This document shows positions 45,785 to 56,259 of a stretch of 64,000 bases of DNA, one piece after another (the first letter of the stretch is position 1; every line of letters begins with the position of its first letter). The DNA is taken from NCBI GenBank assembly GCA_034770075.1, contig CM068380.1, forward strand, positions 23,180,638-23,244,637, in the 5' to 3' direction. A program made the translations under genes and the position numbers. Below the pieces are notes generated by a model. It was not told where the DNA came from, searched no databases, and saw only the letters and a list, made by a program, of their open reading frames with translations. This stretch comes from Aralia elata. Taxonomy: Eukaryota; Streptophyta; Magnoliopsida; Apiales; Araliaceae.

Positions 45785-47320
45785 CTACACCGGGCTCACC
45801 CACGGACTGTCAGAGATAGGATAGATGATCCCAACGTCTAGCCATTTTAGAATTTTTACTTTCACTACTTCTTTCATGATGGGATTCAGCCTTCTTTGAT
45901 GTTCTATGGTGGGCTTGCTGTCATCCTCCATCAGAATCTTGTGCATGCAAAATGAGGGGCTGATTCCTTTTATATCAGCAATGGTCCATCCAATAGCCCC
46001 TTGGAATTCTCGGAGGATTCTTATCAGCTTGCCTTCCTGTAAAGAGGTTAGTGCAGAGGAAATAATGACAGGTAAAGTATCTGAAGTGCCTAGATATGCA
46101 TACCTGAGGTGACTTGGTAAGGGCTTAAGCTCAAGTTTTGGAGGTACCTCCCTAGATGGTTTTAAATGAGATGAGGCATCATTTGAGCTTTTCAAGGGCT
46201 CAATAGGTACCTTGAACTTTGCCATCCTGGGTATTGCATCTAGAAAATGAACATACTCACAGTTCTTGGGCTCGTCCAAGTCGGTGTCTCCTGTTAGTGT
46301 CATCTCAAGCAAGTCACTATGTGTAGCCTTAATGAATTCCTCGTTCACTGCCTTTTCAATGGTATCAACTCGGAAACAATCTTCTTCTTCGGTCGAGAAT
46401 TTCATAGCTTTAAAAACATTAAAGGTGACTTCTTGGTCTTGAACCCTCATTGTCAATTCTCCCTTTTGCACATCAATGAGAGTTCTCCCGGTAGCTAGAA
46501 ATGGCCTCCCAAGTATGATGGGAATGTCCTTATCCTCCTCGAAGTCTAGGATTATGAAATTAGCTGGGAAAATGAACTTATCAACTTTGACAAGAACATC
46601 TTCCACAATTCCTCTTGGGTATGTGACTGAACGATCTGCTAGCTGAAGAGAGACGTTTGTTGGCTTCGGTGCTGGTAATCCCAACTGAGTAAAGACGGAT
46701 AGTGGCATGAGATTGATGCTTGCACCAAGATCGCATAAGCATTTTTTGAACGGCAGGTCTCCAATGGTGCAAGGAATGGTGAAGCTGCCCGGATCCTTCA
46801 ACTTTGGAGGTAGCTTCCTTTGTAATACCGCACTGCACTCCTCTGTCAAAGCTACAATTTCAAAATCTTGCAATTTCTTCTTCCTTGACAGAATACCCTT
46901 CATGAACTTGGCGTAGCTCGGCATTTGTTCTAAGGCTTCTGCAAAGGGTATGTTGATTTGAAGCTTTTTGAAAACCTCAAGAAACTTAGAGAATTGCTTG
47001 TCCATTTTCTGCTTTTGCTGCCTTTGAGGGTACGAAACTGGTGGATAATATTTGGTGGGAGGAGGTTGAGTCTTTTCTGTGCTTTTTGTTGGTATGGGCT
47101 CAGATTTCTCAAGGCTATCCTCCTCTTCAAAAATTTCAGTAGGGTCAGATTCTGGGGAAGGGCGCAGCTGCGCCGTCTCCCTTTGCAAAATGGGCGCAGC
47201 TGCGCCGGATGATTCCAGCGCTAGAGAGGGGCGCAGCTGCGCTGTCTTCTCGTGTGATAGGGCGCAGTTGCGCTGGTTGGCAGGGTCTGCTTCCCACTTC
47301 TGGTGGTGACAGCTTGGCAT
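45785..47320 (-). pseudogene. gag-pro: Athila gag C terminus and protease, with embedded palindromes
   Basis: 511 open codons. The first 60 are rich in AQLRP and GAAAP words, because four copies of the GC palindrome (47161-47274) are read in the frame. Then a Pro/Thr/Lys linker, FLEVFKKLQINIPFAEALEQ and the aspartic protease CLCDLGASINLMPLSVFTQL (active site DLGA) with DIPIILGRPFLATGRTLIDV. The C-terminal end already contains the start of reverse transcriptase (GWTIADIKGISPSFCMHKIL). Protease would cut the polyprotein. It ends at a stop, where homologues read on. Confidence 0.9.
47161..47274. repeat. palindrome cluster inside the Athila gag-protease frame
   Basis: GGCGCAGCTGCGCC at 47161 and 47193, GGCGCAGCTGCGCT at 47230, GGCGCAGTTGCGCT at 47261; spacing 32, 37 and 31 bp. 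Read on the minus strand they give QRNCA, TAQLRP, SGAAAP and TAQLRP, in different phases and with no stop. The flanks CCCTTTGCAAAA and GGTTGGCAGGGTCTGC resemble the flanks of the LTR cluster (CCCTTTGTAAAA, GGTTGCCAGTCTGC). Confidence 0.95.
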
Positions 47321-47370
47321 TGCTCCTTTCCATTTCTCCTTGGATTGATTTCTGTGTCGCTAGGAAGGGC

Positions 47371-48609
47371 TCATTGAGGTCTACTAGATAACAAGCTGAA
47401 CAATTGACTCATTTGATTCTCCAAATTCTTGAAACCTAATGTTTGGCCTTGTTCCAACTTATCGGTTTTGGCCATGTATCTCTCCAAATTTTCACTCATT
47501 TTAGCAACCTTTTTATCAGTAGCCGAGACTTGTTGCTGAATGTGGAACCCCGGAGGATTTAGAGGTTTTGGAGCTTGTTGGTTGCTCCATGAGAAATTGG
47601 GGTGATTCCTATTCCCCGGAGTGTAGTTGTTCTGATATTGATTTGTTGGCCGCTGGTGGTTGCTCATAAACTGCACAGATTCAACATTGATAGCACATTG
47701 ATCAGAAGAGTGTGAACCTGCACAAAGCTCACAAATCATGGAAACTTGCTGCCCCTTTCCTTCATATAGGTTGTCAATCTTTTTGAATATAGCAGATATC
47801 TGGGCTTGAAGTGAAGTGGTCGTGTCAACCTCTAATATCCCTGCTACTTTTGGTTGGCTGGATCTAGAAGATGGCCATTGATAGTTATTTACAGCCATAG
47901 TCTCCAAATGTTCATAAGCTTCGTCATAGTTTTTACCCATGAAAGCTCCACCAGCAGCTGCATCGATGCCTGCCCGTGTTTGAATATTCAACCCATTGTA
48001 AAATGTGTTAAGTTGCATCCATTGTGGCAAACCGTGATGTGGACACTTTCTCAATAGTTCATTGTACCGCTCCCATGTCTCGTACAAGGATTCTCCATGA
48101 TGTTGTTCATATGAGGAGATGTCATTTCTCAACTTAGCAGTTTTGGCTGGTGGGAAGAATTTTGCTAAGAATTTCTGTGCCAAATCTTACCAAGTGGTAA
48201 TAGATCCCGGTGGTAGTGAGTGTAGCCAACTCTTTGCTTTATCCCTCAATGTGAATGGGAATAACCGCAATCTCACCGCATCTTCCGAGATCCCGCTGAA
48301 TTTGAATGTATCACAGATCTCCAAAAAATTTATCAAGTGCTCATTTGGGTCATCAACCACCATTCCTCCGAATTGGACAGAATTTTGGATCATATGGATT
48401 GTCCCCGGTTTGATTTCAAAGGAATTGGCTGTTATGGCTGGCCTTGAGATACTTGATTGCAAATCATTGATCCTTGGCGTAGCATAATCTCTCAATGCTT
48501 TTTGTGCTTTTCCCGCCATTGGTTGTGGTTGGTCTAGATCCTCCAGAGTATATTCAGCACACTTTCTTGACTGTTGAACCCTTTTCTCAATGTTATCCAC
48601 GAAAGACAA
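47371..48609 (-). pseudogene. gag: Athila gag
   Basis: Begins at an ATG (48609): MSFVDNIEKRVQQSRKCAEY, then ISRPAITANSFEIKPGTIHM, NEHLINFLEICDTFKFSGIS and RLRLFPFTLRDKAKSWLHSL, a TAA stop at about 48186, and in the same general reading MAQKFLAKFFPPAKTAKLRN, ETWERYNELLRKCPHHGLPQ and CELCAGSHSSDQC (a short zinc-knuckle-like CxxCxxxHxxxxC). The retrotransposon gag domain is clear. One nonsense codon in the middle; joined by a gap to the next frame at 47320-47371. Confidence 0.9.
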
Positions 48610-48717
48610 TAGGTTAGGATTCTTTGATCAAGTATGCATACACTACTCAAGAGTACCTATCATAATGTAGAAGAAAATAAAATAGAATTAAGACAAGAAC
48701 ATATTTGTTTAACTAAA
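48610..48717 (-). other. remnant of the Athila leader; primer-binding site deleted
   Basis: Only about 108 bp lie between gag and the truncated 5' LTR. No primer-binding site was found. Confidence 0.6.
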
Positions 48718-49543
48718 ACCAATTGGTTCATCATCATAATTACAGAATAGGAAAAATTAATCAATAACATTAAATATTAATGCTCCCTGTTTCCGTTCTG
48801 CAACTTCTGGTGAATTTCCAAGTTGTGTTGATTCTTGATTTCTTGCTCCCAAGCTTCAATTCAACATCCATATAGCTTCATTCTTTAGTTCCCAAGTGAA
48901 TTCGAATCTCAGCTGGAGTGTTTTTATTTTTGAGCTAATAATGAAGTAAAACTAACTAATTTTCGTGAAGGAGCCACCCCCAAAATTGAATTCCCAATTG
49001 AATATATTACATGCATAATTTGTCTTTATTTGACTTATTCTGATTCCCATTAATAAAGTTTTGCTCTACTAGAACCTCAAAATCTGGCATTGCATGATTT
49101 TATGGAAGTGCTGCTTCGCTGGCTGGAACGTGTCTGCATGGCTGGCTAGCTGGCGACAGGCGCAGCTGCGCCGGTGCCCTTTGTAAAAGAGGCACAGCTG
49201 CGCCGGGGGCAGGGAAGGAACAGGAGGGGCGCAGCTGCGCCGGCCTCAAGGCCAAGCAGGGCGTAGCTGCGCCGGTTGCCAGTCTGCTGCTGTATTGCTA
49301 TAGCTTAATTTCTCGATTCTCGTGTCCTGTACAAGCAACAAATAATCAAATAGCTCCCAAACAACGAATGCAATAAAACCCGTGTCAAATATACCAAAAA
49401 CCGTGCAAAAACCATATAATGAGAATAGTAAATTAAAACCGAAAGAGAAGGAAAAATGCATGAAAACGTACTAAGTAGCTATTAGATAAGCAACAAATGA
49501 AACCAAATAGTATCTAATAAGTAGGTATGAAACCTCCTTATCA
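48718..49543 (-). repeat. 5' LTR of the Athila element, truncated
   Basis: 826 bp matching 27898-28723, from CAATTGGTTCATC to CTCCTTATCA. The inner half (about 795 bp, where the R and U5 parts should be) and the adjacent primer-binding site are missing, so this copy cannot be reverse-transcribed. Contains the palindrome cluster 49159-49273. Confidence 0.9.
49159..49273. repeat. palindrome cluster, Athila 5' LTR
   Basis: Copies at 49159 (exact), 49191 (GGCACAGCTGCGCC), 49228 (exact) and 49260 (GGCGTAGCTGCGCC); spacing 32, 37, 32 bp. The changed positions differ from those in the other LTR, and all changes are C/T or G/A transitions. Confidence 0.95.
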
Positions 49544-49548
49544 GATAG

Positions 49549-52185
49549 CTTGCTCAAAAATTGGACTGATGACCAATACATCTACTTATTAGTCTAGCCG
49601 AATTAATTGGCTTAGACCCACTTCTAAGAATAATTTCATGTATTCATTAACTTCCAATGGCAATATCAATTTGAAAGGATTCTCAAGATGGTCTATGAAG
49701 GTTTATCAAGTCTATGATGCTTAGAAGGGTATATATATATATAACCCAGCATATTCAACACAAGGTATACGATTGAGTATCAGCTGCAGAAAAAAGGTAT
49801 TGCAATATGTTTGAAGACTTGCATCGAACTAAATCAGTTTGCTCAAAATGAGAGAGTTGCACAATAGTCAAAGTTGCGAAAGTTAGGGAATTTGTAAAGA
49901 TATACATAATGGTACAACAATTAATCTAGCATGCTCAAAGTGAGGGAACTTGCGCACGATATACAAAGGTGAATAAGGTAGGGAACTTGCCTGTATTGCT
50001 GCTACTATTGACTCTAAACCTCCTCTTCGGGTAACCTACATTGTTTGTAAGTTACTCTATTATTAATCACTGTTGAAAATAATAATCGTAACCGGTTCAA
50101 TCATTACCGTATTTACAACTAGGACTTACGCGATGCATTCCCAAATGTTTCATTTATTTAGTCACTTATCACAGTTCCCTTAGTAAACCTGACCAAATCA
50201 TCGTGTTATAGTGCCTACTAGGTTCTCTTATTAACACTTCTTATTATGCCATCTTACCTTTTTAATAGTCTGCCGAAGTCCCTATGATCGTAGGGCAACG
50301 CCCTACGGTTGGTACTCTACGATTCGACGAATAGGACTCATACCATTGGCTGACTTAGTCACTCTATATTTGTGTGATTACTTCGCGACCAGTTCGGTCA
50401 CTCTACGTTGGGGTACTTCTCTGTGACCAGTCATTCGGGGGGACTTACCCTATGACTCGGATTGACTCATTGGGTTGGGTCAGATGTGGAACACTAAGTT
50501 ACTTATTATAAGGAGTGTAATTCAGCTGTAGAGACTATAGTCGATTATGTGGACTAGACTTTGGTTTGAAAATCAAGTTCGGATTAGGCGTTAGTAACTT
50601 GGGGATCGGGGTCGAGTCTCAACGTCATTAGGGACTTGGCTTCGGGTTAGTTTATGATTGGGATATAAGATTTTGATTTTTTTAGATACCATCTGAAAGG
50701 GTCATCTCTATTTAAAAAATTTAGGGTCTGGTACAGAACCAACCCAGGGTAGATACCAATGCCTTCGGGTTCGGGAGTTTGGCCCGTATGACTCGATGCC
50801 TATTGGGACCTGACTTCGGATTCCACTTCGGGAACCCCATCCTAATTCGGGGTCGGATGACTACTCATGTCCGACCCTGTCACTTCGGTTTAGGAGTTTG
50901 GGGTCAGATGACGAACTCCATCGGAATAGGTCTGGCATCCTTGATACTAATTATTATTCTACATTTTATGCTAGCACAATTTTTTAATCAACAAATTTTA
51001 TAACTTTCATTAGTTTTACTCATGTTTGGGTCATATAACCAACTGCCATCATTTACAGTCTATAATTACAGGATTCTAGGCTCATTTAGACAACATGATT
51101 GACTCTCAATATTTTTTGGGTACAGTGACTAAGGACGTTTATACCCATTTGATTCATGTGATAGTCAGTTAGACACATGTAATATGCAGTTTCTGCACTG
51201 CTACCTTATGACCACAGGTTTGACATTACTCTTACATTGCAACATGCTATACTTAACCCATACATGTTCAGTCACCCAATTCAAGAAATCTAAATTATCA
51301 AAAATGATGCTTAAGGTAACAAGATCATACCTTCAAGCTTACGCAATTCACTCTCTCCTTGACTCTGCCTCAACGGTTTGCAAGAACTCTGCTTAACAGC
51401 TTCTATATCCCTCAACTTATAATATTTCTCTCTATATTGGTAATAAACAGAGTAGCGAGCTCTGCAAGGTGAATGGGGGTCTCTATTTATAGAGAAACCT
51501 TTGTGCAATCATTGGTCATTACTTAGATCGTACAACTAATATACGATGGTAATACCTGTTGGTTAAGAGTGATTCAGTGAAAAGCTCACCAACCCACCCT
51601 CTAGCCATTCCCATAGTAATCGGCTGATTATCCTTTTGTCAAGTAAGGTAAGGAGATAGGCCATTGGCCTAGCTCGACTAGTCGTACTCGCAAGACTGGA
51701 AATCTGGGATTACGCTTAAAATAATTTATCCCTTCTTATCAGTAAATTGATTAGGGTTAACCCGCTTGGGCTTACCGACCCGGTTTGTGCCCTGCCACCA
51801 CCAACATCAGTCCAAAGCTTATTGGGCTAGTAATTACCCTTATACCCGATGTACTTTATTGGGCCAAATTATACTAGATATTAATAATCCACTATACACT
51901 ACAATTAATATTAATACCCACTTTTTAAATTAATCTCTTTCCCTAATTGATTCACAATGAGTTATTATGCCACACATGGCTCATTCTACCAAGCTTAGTT
52001 AATTCATAACTTAAGCTTGTCACACAATATAATAATTTCATTAGTCTTTTCCTATCTTTCGTACATGATGTAATTTCTTCGCATTAACTTACTTCATAAT
52101 TATACACTACACATAGATGCACATAATGATTATCAATTAAAACTCATTGCATAATAATAATCTTTTAAAATTCTCGGATATTACA
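49549..52185 (-). mobile_element. Tekay-like solo LTR, right fragment
   Basis: Continues 26390-27103 after the Athila insertion and ends CGGATATTACA, followed by the target duplication GAGAT (52186-52190). No protein motif. A minus-strand TATA box (CTATAAATAG) is at 51483-51492, placed as in the Tekay LTRs. Contains irregular repeats of TTCGG/ACTCTAC text at 50290-50900. Confidence 0.8.
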
Positions 52186-52190
52186 GAGAT

Positions 52191-52742
52191 GATGAACGTG
52201 ATCCTGTCGGCCAGAAACCCGATGACCATGGGGTTATTAGTGAATAGCTTGAATTGGGTTAAGCGAAAATTGATCAAAATTATGGGCATCGTTTGGCCGT
52301 GTGCCCTTGAGTATTGCACGTTTGACGTATTCCAAGATAAGGGCGTGGTGGAGGTCTTTTAGCCCGAGAATTGTTAGATGACGACAATTGATTTAGTGAT
52401 GGTTGAGTTGATGAGCTGAAAGGAGGATGCCATAGTTTGTTCCATGGATGCATGGTTGTTGGATTTGCTGTTACTAGAAGAGAGACTGGTGGTGGTGGTT
52501 GAGATTGACGCAATATAGTTTCCTTGTTCAAGAGTTTTTCATGAAGCTCACCAAATGAGATGGTTGTATCTCGAGCGTTGACGGTGTCAACGATGGATTT
52601 GTATTCCTTATCGAGACTGTCAAAGACTTTTTCAATCAAGTTCTTTTCATTATTTGACTTTCCCAGAATTGCAAGCTCATCAGCATGACTCTAAATATAT
52701 TGCATATATTAGCTAATAGTATACGAGCCTTTGGTTGGATTC
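52191..52742 (-). pseudogene. gag: Copia (Ale-type) gag, truncated by the SIRE element
   Basis: The minus strand reads NPTKGSYTIS with two stops, HADELAILGKSNNEKNLIEK, VFDSLDKEYKSIVDTVNARD and TTISFGELHEKLLNKE, then a Pro/Ser/Asn-rich part and a zinc-knuckle remnant TCNTQGHTAKRCP whose first Cys is lost. This is the UBN2-type Copia gag of the same element whose protease continues at 26389. The N-terminal half is cut off at 52742 by the SIRE LTR. Confidence 0.87.
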
Positions 52743-53084
52743 TGTTATTTTCCAGAGGCACAGTAGAGATCTAGAACAGGGGTTGAATAGATCTTTAAAA
52801 CTTTTTCAATTTATTAATGGGTATTACAAAATAGTTCATTTAATCAAGATTGATTTTGCATAGCGGAATATAGTTTGAGAACTTCCCTTAGGAATTGTTA
52901 AGATCTCAGTTCCGAGTTTAGTTCATATTGAAGTTAACCATTCATCACATGCATTAAACATATTAAATAATTGACAGAATGTAAAAGACATAAAGTAAAA
53001 GACACGTAAGAGTTCAAAGTGGTTCGAAGACTGAACAACTCCTACTCCACTCTTATACTTCAACAAGTAGGAAATTCAGTATGA

Positions 53085-53300
53085 ATTCGGTCACACTGAC
53101 TAGGACACTTTGCCCTCTTCAAACCCAGCAGACTTGGATATTTAGTCCCTCAGACAAGGACAATCTTGCCCTTTTCAAGCCCAACAGACTTAGTATTTTA
53201 GTTACTAAGACAAGGACACACTGGCCCATATTCGGTCACTAAGACCAGGACACACTGACCCTAATTCGGTTATTGAGACTAGGACACATTGGCCCTAATT
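53085..53300 (+). repeat. about four degenerate ~50-bp tandem units in the SIRE LTR
   Basis: Repeated TTCGGTCAC-GACTAGGACAC-TTGCCC text with substitutions; spacing varies from about 40 to 60 bp. Confidence 0.65.
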
Positions 53301-53502
53301 TCTGTATGTTGATATTTGTTGAAGGTGCTGTTGAGATGTCATTTGAGCTCCTTTGTCTTTAGGTACTCAGCAGCTAGATATGATCATCCTTGAGATGTGG
53401 TTGAGTGTTGCAATGATGCTTATCTTCTTCTAATACTCAACATCTCTTGTGATCATCTGTTGTGCTGCTAAGCTTAATACTTCAGCTCCTTCTTTTCCTT
53501 GA

Positions 53503-53745
53503 TACTTGACAGCTACTCATGAAGGACTACTAAGATAACTATAAAGCTCCTTCCTTGTGGTACTTAGTAGCCTCTCATGGTTGATGCCAAGATGACGTTG
53601 ATGTTCCCTCTTTTCTTTGGTACTTGACAGCTACCCATGAACTACTAAGATGCCTGTAAAGCTCTTTCTACTTTGATATTTAGTAGCTTCTTATGATTGA
53701 TGTCAATTTGGCGTTGAAGCTCTTCTTTTTCTTGTACTTAACAGC
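53503..53745 (+). repeat. two full 114-118-bp tandem units plus a partial third
   Basis: Units begin GATACTTGACAGCTACTCAT (53501), GGTACTTGACAGCTACCCAT and GTACTTAACAGCTC, and share AAGCTC(C/T)TTC and TGATTGATG(C/T)CAA text. Confidence 0.7.
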
Positions 53746-55667
53746 TCAAAATACTTCTCTTGTAGTAGAGTTAATCTTCCCTACATCTTTATCCGTTCAA
53801 CTCTCTCTGTTCTTGGTGGGTCGTAGAGTGTGCTTCTGCATATTTCTTCTTGGTCTTCCACTCTACGATTTTTTAATGTCTGTCCACCATTTCTCTAACA
53901 ACTTGATTTTTGAAACTGGTGCTCTTTTATAGTCTTATGTTAATTTTCCCATTGGAAAGTGTCCGTTGGAAATATTTAATGTGCAAATAATTTGATATTC
54001 TTGATGTTGACTTTCTGGGGCTATTATGTCAGCATATTTTCTGGCCCATGACATGTCACATTATTCTGCAGCTTTACTTGCTTCTTTAACAGGTCGCTTT
54101 CGATAAACTAGCCGTTAGACATTTCTTCACTTTCCATCAAGAATCGTAGAGTTGAGCTCTAAGATTTGCTCAACTGTTTGTAGTACGAATGGGCGTATTA
54201 CGAAACCTAGACAAACTTAGCAGCTCAACAATGTTGGAGATAGCCTTACGATTTTGTTGTCTCTTTGAAGCTTTATGAAGTAAGCTATTGTTCTACGATT
54301 TCTGAGTGACTCTGCGAATTGACTTATCCTTTACGGCTAGGCATAGTACTTGCTCATCCTCCAATTGTCTTTATGATTCACACGTGAGCTTGTTATTGTC
54401 TTTTCATTTTCATGATCATCTTTACGATTTTGTAGCCTTTCTTTTACTCTGATTGCTTTTCAGCTGCTCTATGATTCTGATTAGTTGTTTTAACAATCTT
54501 GTTTTCTCTGAACTATTGTTGAGTTTCTTCAACGATTGTTTGAACCATTCTATGTTCAGTCTTTGCTTAGCAAGCTTTGATTTGCTTAGCTGTTCTTTGA
54601 TTACCTTATATTCAGGTCTGTGGTTTGTGAAGTGAGATGAACTTTATGTCAAAAACATAAACTCTGAGATGTACTTCACTCTGATTGCAAAGGAAGACTT
54701 TGCTAACTTCTGTCTGCTCAGCCATCTCAGTTTTATTACGATTCTGCATGTAGCTTTACGATCTTTGTTGTACGATCTCAGAGTTACTTTTACAATTTGA
54801 CTTTTACTTTATGATTCCATCGAACACTCGGCGTTCAGTTCTTGCCTTACGAGCTTTGCTTGACTTTACGATTTTGTTCACTTTACTCGTTGTTATTTGC
54901 TTTGCAAACTGAGGTGAACTTTATGATAAGTGCAATAGTTCTATGATCTTTCTGATGCTTTACGATCGTAAGTTAACTTTGCCGTCTGACGTCTTCTGTT
55001 TACGATCTTGGCAGAGTAACTTTGCGAATATAAGATTCCTAATAACTATACATCAGACTTACTCAATAAGATCAACCTAACATTCGTGATCTTTCTAGTT
55101 TAAGTCCTTGTACATATATTCCCTTAAAGGACTTTACAAAACTTGCTATACAAATATAAATTGATCATTTAATCTCTGAACACTTAGATTACTCTGCTTA
55201 CAATATTTACATTATGAATATGCAGAATAACTCTACGATAAGATTAACCTAACATTCTTGATCTTTATAATCTAAGTCCTTGTACATCTATTTCTTTTAT
55301 AAGGACTTTACAATGTTCAGAACCAGGATAACTTTAATCTTATAATTATTATTGCATAGTAAGGTATCATCAGACTATATATATAAAAAGTGATATGCAA
55401 TTCACAACATTCATCAAAGAATCAGTTTACTAACATGTCATGTGTAAACACGCAATTAGATAGTTCACATAGGTCAATATGATTACATAGACATATAAGC
55501 ACATAATCACCTTAGCACCTAATCACTTAGATAATCAAACACACAATCACGTAGTCATATTATCACACAAATATATAATCACATAGACAATTAAGCACAT
55601 AATCACGTAGACATAATGTCATTTAAACAGTCAAAACTGTCATCATCAAATCAAACAACCTTCAACA

Positions 55668-55681
55668 ATCTCCCCCTATTT
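55668..55681 (-). promoter_or_regulatory. polypurine tract of the SIRE-type element
   Basis: Minus strand AAATAGGGGGAGAT immediately before the LTR start TGTTGAAGG. Further GGGGGAGAAG-type tracts on the minus strand at about 56077-56086 and 56180-56190 look like duplicates. Confidence 0.8.
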
Positions 55682-56259
55682 GATGATGACAAAACCACTA
55701 ATATGTAACAATCACTAATTATATAATGCATTTGCTGGAAAAATAACTTATGTCTTAAAATATAGTAAGGCACTGTACTACTAGTGCAAAATGATGAGTT
55801 GTATTAATAAAATGATGACGCTTACACAGTTTGACATTTCCAAAAATAATCTCTCACTTACTTATACTTACTTCCTCCTTTACTTCTTCCAATTTTATGA
55901 TCACCTAGCTGGTCTTCTGGCATTATGACACTGCTTTTGGTCTTCTTCCATTGATTCTAGGGTATATGATCTTATTGGTTTCTTCTAACACTTCTGATTT
56001 ATTCTGCCCCTTTCTTTATTGTCTCCTTCTTGTTCTTGCTCTTCTGAGTTGTCTTTGCTAATGCTTTGCTTTACTTCTCCCCCTGACTTGCTGATCCATT
56101 TATCCTCTTTATCTATTCTCTCTTCTTTACTGCTTCTGCCCCTTTACTTCTACCTTCTTCTTTACTACTCTTCTTTATTGCTTCTCCCCCTTTATATTCT
56201 CTCCTCCTTTTTGTCATCATCACCTAGAGAGAGAGAAGCATTACCAGGATAGGCTGTTA
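55682..56259 (-). other. SIRE 3' untranslated region
   Basis: No protein motif. Pyrimidine-rich on the plus strand with repeated TTCTTTACT(G/A)CTTCT and CTCCCCCT words between 56070 and 56225. Confidence 0.6.

Larger units (their letters stand above)
27104..49543 (-). mobile_element. Athila-type Gypsy retrotransposon (contains a nested Tekay element)
   Basis: TG...CA ends (TGTTGGG ... CCTTATCA on the plus strand) and a perfect TSD GATAG at 27099-27103 and 49544-49548. Without the nested 11.5 kb the element is about 10.9 kb, with the order (minus strand) truncated 5' LTR, gag, protease, reverse transcriptase, RNase H, integrase, third ORF, 3' LTR. Protein text is Athila-like throughout. Stops and frameshifts occur in every domain. 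Shared LTR parts differ at roughly 25 of 826 bp by eye. GC-rich palindrome clusters occur in the LTRs, gag and UTR. Confidence 0.9.
52743..55667 (-). repeat. 3' LTR of the SIRE-type element
   Basis: 2925 bp, TG...CA. Contains three internal repeat zones: about 50-bp units of GGTCACTAAGAC-AGGACAC text (53085-53300), 114-118-bp units starting at about 53503, 53621 and 53735 (TACTTGACAGCTAC...), and many scattered TTTACGATT/TACGATC words (53820-55250). Confidence 0.75.

Noticed and set aside
47079..47391. Plus-strand frames with GRSCA repeats
   Set aside because: They reflect the palindromes read on the other strand of the Athila gag-protease frame.
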